Shown here piece after piece: positions 1 through 6,161 of a stretch of DNA of 7,013 nucleotides. The stretch's first letter is position 1. Each line of letters begins with the position of its first letter. The DNA is taken from the NCBI GenBank assembly GCA_003503535.1, contig DOCI01000305.1:37418-44430 (forward strand). The letters run 5' to 3'. The notes beneath the pieces are model-generated. The model did not search any database. It was not told the DNA's origin and was given only the letters and a program-made list of their open reading frames with translations. The position numbers and the translations under genes are program-made. Source of the DNA: Planctomycetaceae bacterium (GTDB taxonomy: Bacteria; Planctomycetota; Planctomycetia; Planctomycetales; Planctomycetaceae).

Positions 1-2
1 TT

Positions 3-248
3 GAGATGGGATCACTTGGTTATTCTGTTACAAAAACAAAAGGCCGATTTGATGCACTTGAACTCTGTTGCAAAAACTGGAAGGTTGAGCCACTCCATAT
101 CGAAGCGATGGAATCCAGCTTTTTTGAGAACGAATTCCAGTTCCCTAAGGGATCGATTAACTTTGATTGTGCCTTGTTAATGCGCAACATTCATCATGAA
201 TGGCACGGTCACCAAGACCTGTGTTGCCCACTAATCACCGAGGAATAG
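3..248 (+). CDS. Unrecognised protein, C-terminal part or short complete ORF
   Basis: The reading frame is open to the left edge and ends with TAG at 246-248. An ATG lies at position 6, but only five bases precede it, so a ribosome binding site cannot be judged. The more likely reading is the 3' end of a longer gene. From the ATG it encodes 80 residues with no membrane helix or signal peptide. The sequence looks like a folded domain: a central stretch with ESSFFENEFQFPKGS and FDCALLMRNIHHEWHG, then a Cys-Cys pair near the end. Histidines and cysteines are plentiful (CC, HH, HGH, CC), but no metal-site motif that I know is complete. I do not recognise the family and assign no function. The next gene is on the opposite strand and converges on it, with 83 bp between. 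Confidence 0.5.
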   Translation, partial: EMGSLGYSVTKTKGRFDALELCCKNWKVEPLHIEAMESSFFENEFQFPKGSINFDCALLMRNIHHEWHGHQDLCCPLITEE

Positions 249-283
249 TATTCATTATCCAAATGACGGAGCTACAGACTCTA

Positions 284-299
284 CAATATTTGAATATTG
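284..299. repeat. AT-rich 16-nt palindrome
   Basis: CAATATTTGAATATTG is an inverted repeat with 7-nt arms around TG, giving in practice a 6-bp stem with a 4-nt loop. It lies between the convergent ends of the edge gene and the SGNH hydrolase gene. It has few GC pairs and no T run, so it is at best a weak transcription end signal and may be chance. Confidence 0.25.
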
Positions 300-311
300 A
301 GCAATTCTATT

Positions 312-334
312 AACAGCATTTATAATAATGCTTA
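312..334 (-). terminator. Weak stem-loop at the end of the SGNH hydrolase gene
   Basis: On the minus strand AGCATT (332-327) pairs with AATGCT (320-315) across a 6-nt AT loop. The stem overlaps the stop codon at 332-334. It is short and AT-rich and lacks a clear following T tract, so its role as a terminator is only a suggestion from position. Confidence 0.2.
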
Positions 335-1129
335 CTCAATCGCTTTCAAAATCGACTCTCCAACTTGCTGTCCGAGAAACTCGTAGCCTGCACTATTGAA
401 ATGAACGTCATTGGGGTTCTGCATTTTCTCCAGATGAGGTGTGATTAGGGTGAAGAGGTCATCAGTCGCGACACCGTGTTTGGCCATAATCTGAGCGGCC
501 GCCTCGTTTCGATCGACGATTGACTGTGCGGTTTGTTTTTTCGATTCGTCATCGGGGATTGGAGTCGTGCTCGCCCAGATGATTTTCGCACCCGTCTTCT
601 GCATTCGTTCAACAAGCTGTTCCAGACGCTCACTGTACTCAGTAATGGGAGTATTTCGGTCATGAATTCCAAAGTTAAAGTGGATGACATTCCAATTGCC
701 ATCGCCCAGCCAGACGTCCATCTTCTTCAAGCCCGTCGCAGTCGGGCCGCAGTTTGCTGGAGCACGATGAACATTCGCCTTACCTGCCAAAGCCTTACGA
801 ACGCTTTGTGTATAGCCACGTGAAACCGAATCTCCAATCAGTAGTACACGAGGAAGTTTCGGATCATCATCGACGAAATCCCAGGCATTGGAACGTCCCG
901 CTATTTTTTGACGCTTATGAATTGGCAAATAGAAGCTGCCAAGATTTTCCTGCAGGACTTGCTCCCAGGCTTGCTCTGCTGGTGAAAGTGTCGCGACGAG
1001 AGCAGCGTACTGCTCATCGATCAGTTGGTTGGCTGCTGCCTCCTTTTCTGCAGCTTCTTTTGCGTTGGTGGGTTCGCCTTGAACGGTTGAAGCGGTGAGC
1101 AAAAATGCGAGAAAAAGAAGTGTTTTCAT
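332..1129 (-). CDS. Secreted SGNH/GDSL-type hydrolase
   Basis: This is a predicted extracytoplasmic ester hydrolase of 265 residues. Residues 1-18 (MKTLLFLAFLLTASTVQG) are a typical Sec signal peptide. A short helical, Glu/Ala-rich segment follows to about residue 60. The SGNH core starts near residue 92: block I is LLIGDSVSRG with nucleophile Ser101, block II Gly is in NCGPT (Gly129), block III is FGIHD (154-157), and block V is NDVHFNSAGY with catalytic His243 and Asp241 or Asn240 nearby. Block III normally reads GxND, and here His156 stands where the oxyanion-hole Asn is expected. The ATG start is preceded by GGAA at a suitable distance. Proteins of this style are common in Planctomycetes. 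The substrate is unknown; deacylation of a polysaccharide is one possibility. The family call is secure, the specificity is not. Confidence 0.88.
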   Translation of the reverse strand: MKTLLFLAFLLTASTVQGEPTNAKEAAEKEAAANQLIDEQYAALVATLSPAEQAWEQVLQENLGSFYLPIHKRQKIAGRSNAWDFVDDDPKLPRVLLIGDSVSRGYTQSVRKALAGKANVHRAPANCGPTATGLKKMDVWLGDGNWNVIHFNFGIHDRNTPITEYSERLEQLVERMQKTGAKIIWASTTPIPDDESKKQTAQSIVDRNEAAAQIMAKHGVATDDLFTLITPHLEKMQNPNDVHFNSAGYEFLGQQVGESILKAIE

Positions 1130-1406
1130 TTTTTATTCCAGTAAGAGATCAGATTTCTGAACGGATAGCCTTTATCACAATAAGTTCAATTTGAGATTTA
1201 GATCGAAGGTTGTTTATCTTAGCGATTTCTGCATTTGGTTTCCTCAACAAGACGTCTCAATACGTTAATCATCGGTTAATAGTTCGCGAAGGTTTCAGTT
1301 GATCGCAGAGCTTCAGGTTCTGTCCACTTGCAGTAAGATTAGAACTATGATCAATTACAACCTTAAACTACAAAAACGAATTTTGAGCTTTCGCTAAAGG
1401 AAAATC
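1130..1406. promoter_or_regulatory. Divergent intergenic region, no confident promoter
   Basis: These 277 bp separate the starts of two divergent genes and must hold both promoters. I see no strong -35/-10 pair on either strand. Two direct GTTAAT copies (1264-1269 and 1275-1280) are 11 bp apart, about one helical turn, which could suit a regulator but is weak. An AAAGGAA ribosome binding site at 1396-1402 serves the plus-strand gene. Confidence 0.35.
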
Positions 1407-2219
1407 ATGTCACCAAAGTCAATCTGGCCGGTAATGCTCTGCATGTTAGCAACAACTGCAATGGTCAACGCTGAGACACCAGTTACAACCTCTCAGTTGC
1501 AAGCCAACTGGTTCACGATTAATTGTGAAGGAACTTATCCACACCATTTGCAGGGAGTCTGCACGGACGAAAAAGCGATGTACTGGTCTTTTACAACGAC
1601 TCTCGTGAAAACAGACATGGCAGGAAAAGTGCAACATAAAATTCCCGTTGCCAATCATCACGGCGATCTCTGCATCAGCAACGGTAAACTTTATGTCGCG
1701 GTAAACCTTGGCAAATTTAACGATCCCAAAGGCAATGCCGATTCCTGGGTGTATGTTTACGACTCGGAAACTCTGGAAGAAATTGCCCGACATGAAACGC
1801 AGGAAGTCTTCCACGGGGCAGGGGGGATCGGTTTCCGCAACGGGCACTTTTTCGTTGTCGGAGGATTACCTGGGGATGTTGAAGTGAATTACGTTTACGA
1901 ATACGACAGCAAATTCCAATTTCTGAAAAAGCATATCATTGAAAGTGGTCAAACTTTTCTGGGGATCCAAACAGCCACCTTTGCACACAACTGCTGGTGG
2001 TTTGGCTGCTACGGAGATCCGCAAATTTTGCTCGTCACCGATTCAGACTTTAAGATGCATGGAAGACACAAGTTGAACTGCTCGTTAGGCATCGAAGGAC
2101 TCTCAGGCGGACGATTGCTTGTCGCAAGTGGACAATGCGAGAAAGAGAAGGGGTGCAGTGGAAGTGTCCAGACGGCATTCCCCGATGAAGAAACCGGCTA
2201 CATATTGAAATCAAAATAA
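1407..2219 (+). CDS. Secreted beta-propeller-like protein of unknown function
   Basis: This encodes 270 residues. Residues 1-22 form a Sec signal peptide ending in VNA before Glu23. The mature part contains five similar units about 40-50 residues apart, each starting with a His/Gly-rich turn and continuing into a hydrophobic beta strand: HHLQG (46-50), HHGDL (84-88), FHGAGG (135-140), FLGIQ (184-188) and LGIEG (227-231). About 7-15 residues later each has an aromatic or aliphatic strand (MYWSF, LYVAVN, HFFVVGG, CWWFGC, LLVASG). This layout suggests a five-bladed, or incomplete larger, beta-propeller. The mature chain has eight cysteines (40, 52, 89, 196, 201, 225, 244, 250), so disulfides are plausible. 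No catalytic motif is evident. The ATG has a good upstream AAAGGAA. The stop lies 14 bp before a phosphoesterase gene, so the two are probably co-transcribed. Binding or a partner role for that enzyme is inference. Confidence 0.75.
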   Translation: MSPKSIWPVMLCMLATTAMVNAETPVTTSQLQANWFTINCEGTYPHHLQGVCTDEKAMYWSFTTTLVKTDMAGKVQHKIPVANHHGDLCISNGKLYVAVNLGKFNDPKGNADSWVYVYDSETLEEIARHETQEVFHGAGGIGFRNGHFFVVGGLPGDVEVNYVYEYDSKFQFLKKHIIESGQTFLGIQTATFAHNCWWFGCYGDPQILLVTDSDFKMHGRHKLNCSLGIEGLSGGRLLVASGQCEKEKGCSGSVQTAFPDEETGYILKSK

Positions 2220-2233
2220 TTTGAGGAGACACA

Positions 2234-3136
2234 ATGAGCAAAGTTAAACATCCTACTCAGCTTGGAAGACGAGCATTCCTCAGGAATGGGGCACTCGTAC
2301 TGACAGCAGCTTCTCTAGATCCAAGTCACTTGTTGCATGCAGAAGAGAATGCAAAACGCCTGAGATTCGGACTCGTGACAGATCTGCATTATGCGGATAA
2401 ACCACCCGGGGGATCACGACATTATCGAGAGACTCTCCGTAAGCTTGAAGAAGCCTCAAATCAGTTTCAGCAGGATCAACCGGATTTTATTGTAGAACTC
2501 GGTGACTTAATCGATGCAGCCAGTTCAGTCGATGTCGAGCTAATTTATCTCAAGACGGTGAACCGGGAATTCTCGGCTATCTGTAAAGATCGTCATTACG
2601 TCTTGGGCAACCATTGTGTGGATACATTGAAGAAGGAAGAATTTCTGGGAGAAGTTGGCCAGGAGAAGTCCTACTATTCGTTTGATCGCGACGGCTTCCA
2701 CTTCGTTGTGCTGGACTCCTGTTTCCGCAGTGATGGCGTGCCCTATGCCCGGAAAAATTTTCAGTGGACTGATGCCAATATCCCAGCCGCTGAACAGGAA
2801 TGGCTGAAGGCTGATCTCAATGCCACGGACAAGCAGGTTATCGTCTTCGCACATCAACGGCTGGACGTAAACAATAGTCACGGCGTCAAGAATAATGCCG
2901 CCGTGAGAAAAATTCTCGAATCCTCCAGCAAAGTCTTAGCCGTCTTTCAAGGGCACAGCCACCAGAACGATCTCAATGAAATCGGCGGTATTCACTATTG
3001 TACGATGGTCGCAATGGTCGAGGGCTCTGGTACTGAAAGTAACGGCTATTCGATTATCGACATCGAACCGAATGGAACGATTCACCTGAACGGCTTTCGC
3101 AACCAGAAAGACTACAATTGGGCCAGACAAGCATGA
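2234..3136 (+). CDS. Tat-exported calcineurin-like metallophosphoesterase
   Basis: This 300-residue protein is predicted to hydrolyse phosphomono- or diesters with a two-metal centre outside the cytoplasm. The N-terminus has a twin-arginine signal (GRRAFLRNGALVLTAAS, residues 11-27) followed by a possible cleavage site near HAEE. The metallophosphoesterase motifs occur in order: Asp50-x-His52 in VTDLHY, GDLID (90-94), GNHC (125-128), His207 in VFAHQR, and GHSH (240-243). The metal ligands and the catalytic His127 are all present. Cys128 replaces the acidic residue usual in GNH[DE], a position that is not itself a metal ligand. A strong GAGGAG at 2223-2228 sits 5 bp before the ATG. The gene follows the propeller gene by 14 bp and is closed by a stem-loop just after its stop, so it is the last gene of that unit. 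The substrate cannot be read from the sequence; cyclic-nucleotide or lipid phosphodiesterase and phosphatase activities all occur in the superfamily. Confidence 0.92.
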   Translation: MSKVKHPTQLGRRAFLRNGALVLTAASLDPSHLLHAEENAKRLRFGLVTDLHYADKPPGGSRHYRETLRKLEEASNQFQQDQPDFIVELGDLIDAASSVDVELIYLKTVNREFSAICKDRHYVLGNHCVDTLKKEEFLGEVGQEKSYYSFDRDGFHFVVLDSCFRSDGVPYARKNFQWTDANIPAAEQEWLKADLNATDKQVIVFAHQRLDVNNSHGVKNNAAVRKILESSSKVLAVFQGHSHQNDLNEIGGIHYCTMVAMVEGSGTESNGYSIIDIEPNGTIHLNGFRNQKDYNWARQA

Positions 3137-3138
3137 AT

Positions 3139-3192
3139 CAAGTTGAATTCGCTGGAATGCGATAAAAGGTTCATTCCGCATCAACTTGTTTT
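3139..3192 (+). terminator. Rho-independent-like terminator after the phosphoesterase gene
   Basis: CAAGTTGA (3139-3146) pairs with TCAACTTG (3181-3188), and GGAATG (3154-3159) pairs with CATTCC (3172-3177), with a small internal loop between the two helices and a 12-nt apical loop. TTTT follows at 3189-3192. It begins two bases after the phosphoesterase stop codon, so it fits as the end of the two-gene transcript. No matching T run exists on the other strand, so it looks one-directional. Confidence 0.6.
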
Positions 3193-3223
3193 AACCGTCC
3201 GATTGACCATTCGATTCAACTTT

Positions 3224-4336
3224 TCATTTTGGGCCCAGCTTCAACTCCTTATCAATAAATTGATAAGCCGCTTCGCGGAGTTCCGGGGGGAAATTGTGGG
3301 CACAGTCTGGCGTCAAAAGTCTCAACTGTTCGGAGGCCTGATACAACTCATAAACTGGTCGAGCATTTTGAATTCCCTGGCGAACTCCTGAGACGTCGAA
3401 GTTGCTGTCATGGAGCGGGGAGATTGATAAAAAAGGACGGGGCGCCAGCACTGCGATCACTTCGGGAAAATCAAACGGAACCTGGTCCGGGTCCAACTTA
3501 TACTGTTCGCGAATGAGGGGCATGTAACGATCGCTGGTCCAGCCTGCCAGTTTTCCTTCATAATAATCGTGAAAGGGAGTCCAGCCGCAACTCGAGACAA
3601 TAACTTTGACTCGATTGTCGAAGACAGCCAGAAAAATCGCGTTGTGACCACCCAGAGAGTGACCAATCACTCCAAGACGATCCGCATCAACTTCCGGCAT
3701 CGACTGGAGCAGATCCAGGCAGCGCTGATGATTGACGATCCCTTTCATCGTCCCGGATTGGTATTTATCCGTCTCAAAATTGTATTCATAATCTCCGAAT
3801 GTAATGTAGTCTGGCGCGACAACGACATAGCCCCGCTCGGCAAGTTCGCGAGCATACTGACGGTTTTCTCGCTCCGTTGATCCATCCACAATAAATTTCC
3901 CCGCAGCACCAGTAGGATGCAGGGCAACAATGCCAGGCCTCTTTTGATTCGAATTCGCAGTGTTAGGGATATAAAGCAATGCCGGGATACGATCACCGTC
4001 TCCAGAGTCGATGGTAATCGTTTGACGACGATATGCTTTCTCTACAACTTCTTCGAGAACATGAACCTGCAAAGGGAGATCTGTCCGTCGCCCGGGATGC
4101 GTTCCCGTAACCTGCTGCATGTTCTGCAAAACATCGGTTCGCCGTTTCTCCCAATCCTCAAGCGAGAGAATTGGGACAGCTTCATCCTGCATGTTCAAAT
4201 AGTGAGTTAGCTTCCGATGAACCAGCTTGTCCTGAGCCTGCAGTAATTGAGAGAGTGGCGAGAGAAGAAAGAGCATCAGACCTAAGGAGCGGAGGAAACT
4301 AAGAGCAGCAAAACGACTGAATCGAGGTAATAGCAT
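3224..4336 (-). CDS. Secreted alpha/beta hydrolase, dienelactone hydrolase/acetylxylan esterase-like
   Basis: This is a predicted exported serine esterase of 370 residues from the ATG at 4336. A hydrophobic N-terminus (about residues 10-34, ending LLQAQ) forms the signal peptide. The alpha/beta-hydrolase core has the nucleophile elbow GHSLGG with Ser227, an acid in SPLHDSNFD (Asp310 or Asp314) after the strand ending APRPF, and the catalytic His347 in DCAHNFPPE. HPTG (residues 140-143) before the first helix probably shapes the oxyanion hole. The frame can be extended to a GTG at 4363, giving 379 residues, but that start has no visible ribosome binding site, while the ATG has GGAAAG 9 bp upstream. 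The gene converges on the phosphoesterase unit. Relatives in this family include carbohydrate acetyl esterases; the substrate here is not readable. Confidence 0.88.
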   Translation of the reverse strand: MLLPRFSRFAALSFLRSLGLMLFLLSPLSQLLQAQDKLVHRKLTHYLNMQDEAVPILSLEDWEKRRTDVLQNMQQVTGTHPGRRTDLPLQVHVLEEVVEKAYRRQTITIDSGDGDRIPALLYIPNTANSNQKRPGIVALHPTGAAGKFIVDGSTERENRQYARELAERGYVVVAPDYITFGDYEYNFETDKYQSGTMKGIVNHQRCLDLLQSMPEVDADRLGVIGHSLGGHNAIFLAVFDNRVKVIVSSCGWTPFHDYYEGKLAGWTSDRYMPLIREQYKLDPDQVPFDFPEVIAVLAPRPFLSISPLHDSNFDVSGVRQGIQNARPVYELYQASEQLRLLTPDCAHNFPPELREAAYQFIDKELKLGPK

Positions 4337-4417
4337 CAGGCCAGACTTTCCAGGAATGATCACAAATCGCGGTGCAGTTCACTGAGCGAAAATGACTGCC
4401 AGCCTTTTCAGTCCTTA

Positions 4418-4446
4418 AACATAAAGTATTCCGGATCAGGAGACAA
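4418..4446 (-). promoter_or_regulatory. Possible promoter of the secreted alpha/beta hydrolase gene
   Basis: On the minus strand TTGTCT (4446-4441) and TATGTT (4423-4418) are spaced by 17 bp, each matching four of six sigma-70 consensus bases. It would leave an untranslated leader of about 75 nt before the ATG at 4336. Planctomycete promoters are poorly characterised, so this is only a candidate. Confidence 0.3.
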
Positions 4447-4463
4447 ACCTGTTGGCCCAATCG

Positions 4464-4496
4464 TGGGGATGTCAGCAATAAAGAAGAGATTCCCCA
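4464..4496. repeat. Inverted repeat TGGGGA/TCCCCA between two minus-strand genes
   Basis: TGGGGA at 4464-4469 and TCCCCA at 4491-4496 can form a 6-bp GC-rich stem with a 21-nt loop. It lies downstream of the zinc-ribbon gene and just upstream of the candidate promoter for the hydrolase. No T tract follows on the minus strand, so it is not a standard terminator. An operator or a transcript-end structure is possible. Confidence 0.25.
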
Positions 4497-4567
4497 ACTT
4501 TCGCAATAAACATGAAGCATCAGGAAATAATCGCTATTACGAATAAATATGCGATCAAGTACGTCCT

Positions 4568-4999
4568 TTATTTTGGATTAACTGCATGATAACGTTGAAA
4601 CGAGTCGTCTATTTCTTTCCATGATCTGCGAATAAAAAGACAACTCAGCACCAAAGTTGCGATGATGTAAGTTTTCAACATCAATAAGTTGGACTGTTCT
4701 TCGACAATCCAGCCCTGATCGAGTGCAAGTCTGTTGAATAAAGCTGCAAATCCACCACAGACAAATATGGATGCGACAAACAGCCAGAACACCCGCGAAA
4801 TCACATACCAGCTTTTTCTTAGCAAACCGAATTGCCCCCATTCCTTCTGTCCGGTTTCTACCTGAAATGCACATTGAGGACATTCAATAATTGATGGGCC
4901 AATCGACGTTGCAGCTGCCCGAAAGCCATTGTGGTACACCGTGTGCCCAACTTCCGTTTCACACTCAGGGCACCTCAGAATGATCACTTCAGTTTGCAT
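4568..4999 (-). CDS. Small zinc-ribbon membrane protein
   Basis: This encodes 143 residues. The N-terminal domain has two CxxC pairs, CPEC (10-13) and CPQC (40-43), separated by 26 residues, as in a zinc ribbon holding one structural zinc. Two hydrophobic helices follow, about residues 65-88 and 107-123, with RRS just after the second, so the protein probably hairpins through the membrane with the ribbon and the charged tail on the cytoplasmic side. There is no signal peptide. The start has GAAGG 6 bp upstream. The gene is followed on the same strand by the secreted hydrolase gene, but 231 bp apart, so co-transcription is doubtful. I do not recognise a named family and give no function; sensing or docking at the membrane would be a guess. 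Confidence 0.75.
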   Translation of the reverse strand: MQTEVIILRCPECETEVGHTVYHNGFRAAATSIGPSIIECPQCAFQVETGQKEWGQFGLLRKSWYVISRVFWLFVASIFVCGGFAALFNRLALDQGWIVEEQSNLLMLKTYIIATLVLSCLFIRRSWKEIDDSFQRYHAVNPK

Positions 5000-5135
5000 A
5001 TCTAACCTTCATTCTTTTTGAACAATCAATGTTCAGCCTGCAAAGTAACAAGAGAGTTTCCTCAATCAGGAATGCCTTTTGATGGTCCCGTATAATCGCT
5101 GATATCCATTCAAACAAACCATGTAGAAATTCAAT

Positions 5136-5151
5136 GCTCAATCAATTGAGC
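5136..5151. promoter_or_regulatory. 16-bp palindrome overlapping a promoter-like -35 box
   Basis: GCTCAATCAATTGAGC is an inverted repeat with perfect 7-bp arms around CA. It sits in the divergent region between the zinc-ribbon gene and the desaturase gene. Its right half supplies the TTGAGC that looks like a -35 element of the desaturase promoter, so a bound dimeric regulator would block RNA polymerase. The operator role is inferred from symmetry and position only. Confidence 0.4.
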
Positions 5152-5175
5152 TTATCCTAACCTGAATTTCATAAT
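5146..5175 (+). promoter_or_regulatory. Possible promoter of the desaturase gene
   Basis: TTGAGC (5146-5151) and CATAAT (5170-5175) are spaced by 18 bp and match the sigma-70 consensus at four and five of six bases. Transcription would begin near 5182, about 70 nt before the preferred ATG at 5253. A perfect TATAAT also occurs at 5091-5096 but has no -35 partner. Confidence 0.35.
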
Positions 5176-5252
5176 TTTTCCCATCTCACCGCTCACATGT
5201 TCTAAGTTTGTACAGCGTTGCATTTTTGAAACATGGTACGAAAAGAATAGTG

Positions 5253-6161
5253 ATGGATATGGGCCATACGATCACATTCCTGTGGGAGCGGTGCAGGGAC
5301 TGGTGTGCAAATACGGACGGAACTTTGCTGATGTTTCAGGCCAGTCTGGCCGTGCTGGTTATTGAATGGATTCGGCGTCGGGGCAAATTGCCCTGGTCGG
5401 GGCTGGCGTATTCGTCCTGTTTTGCAAACGTGCTGATGATTTTGATGAATGGAGCACTCGCGCCAATCTTTGTGATTCTCGTCGACTGGGCCGAGACAGC
5501 TTATGGCTCGCTACAAATTCCGCACCTGGAAGCGAGCACGTGGCAAATGACTCCCGTCTGGGTACTGATTCCACTGATTTTGCTCGCTCTCGATTTTGCC
5601 GACTACTGGAACCATCGGCTGATGCACTCTTCAAAGTGGTTCTGGCCGATCCACGCCATTCATCACAGCGATCCGCATCCAACTGTGCTCACCACTGGAC
5701 GAGTTCACTTGCTCGAACCGTTTGTGATGCAGGTCTCTTACATTCTGATGCTTACCTGGTTGAATGTTCCCTATGCCGTCCTCGGAGGCGTGGCGGGGCT
5801 GCGAATTCTGCACAATATGTACACGCACATGAATGTTGACTGGGATCATGGCCCCTTCAAATATCTGCTCGCCTCTCCCCGCTACCACCGCTGGCATCAT
5901 GCTGATGAACCTGCCGCCTATGGCATGAATCTGGCGAATATTTTTCCTTTCCTCGATGTCATCTTTTGCACTTACTATGTGCCCGGCCAATGCCACGAAA
6001 AAATGGGAGCCAGGGGAGTTCCGACCAACGCCCTCGAAATGGTCGCCTGGCCGTTTTTGGAATGGAATCGATTATTGACACCGAAGTACAAGATGATAAG
6101 GCATCCTGCCCCCGAAACCAGCCAATCATCGGACATGGTTTTGCACTCACCTCAATCCTGA
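5253..6161 (+). CDS. Sterol desaturase/fatty acid hydroxylase superfamily membrane enzyme
   Basis: This integral membrane, di-iron, oxygen-dependent enzyme has 302 residues from the ATG at 5253. Hydrophobic segments lie at about 25-40, 55-79, 99-119 and 156-186. The histidine clusters of the superfamily are complete: HRLMH (121-125), HAIHH (134-138), single histidines at 152, 187 and 192, and HRWHH (212-216). In this superfamily they ligate two irons facing the cytoplasm and act in C-H hydroxylation or desaturation of lipids, sterols or carotenoids. The frame extends upstream to a TTG at 5208 (317 residues), but this has no ribosome binding site and the added residues look non-conserved. The ATG has only a weak AGAA upstream. 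The C-terminal 20 residues are polar and probably disordered, and the gene end overlaps the convergent cytochrome gene by 10 bp. The substrate is unknown. Confidence 0.9.
   Translation: MDMGHTITFLWERCRDWCANTDGTLLMFQASLAVLVIEWIRRRGKLPWSGLAYSSCFANVLMILMNGALAPIFVILVDWAETAYGSLQIPHLEASTWQMTPVWVLIPLILLALDFADYWNHRLMHSSKWFWPIHAIHHSDPHPTVLTTGRVHLLEPFVMQVSYILMLTWLNVPYAVLGGVAGLRILHNMYTHMNVDWDHGPFKYLLASPRYHRWHHADEPAAYGMNLANIFPFLDVIFCTYYVPGQCHEKMGARGVPTNALEMVAWPFLEWNRLLTPKYKMIRHPAPETSQSSDMVLHSPQS

Noticed and set aside
754..1098. 114-residue open frame on the plus strand
   Set aside because: It is antisense to the SGNH hydrolase, whose signal peptide and motifs account for this stretch.
1264..1280. Two direct GTTAAT copies 11 bp apart as a regulator site
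   Set aside because: Six-base AT-rich repeats are expected by chance in a region of this composition, and no promoter could be placed beside them.
4337..4363. Upstream GTG start for the secreted alpha/beta hydrolase
   Set aside because: No ribosome binding site is visible, and the downstream ATG has GGAAAG 9 bp away and begins a normal signal peptide.
4299..4520. 73-residue open frame on the minus strand upstream of the secreted alpha/beta hydrolase
   Set aside because: It overlaps the hydrolase start in a different frame, has no clear ribosome binding site and no recognisable features. It covers the promoter candidate instead.
5208..5252. Upstream TTG start for the desaturase
   Set aside because: No ribosome binding site precedes it, and the 15 added residues do not resemble a membrane or conserved segment. 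The ATG at 5253 is preferred, though its own site is weak.
5366..5839. 157-residue open frame on the plus strand
   Set aside because: It lies inside the desaturase gene in another frame. The desaturase frame carries all the histidine motifs, and this one has no recognisable domain.
5631..5996. 121-residue open frame on the minus strand
   Set aside because: It is antisense to the desaturase histidine-box region. Its many His and Arg residues are a by-product of the opposite strand.
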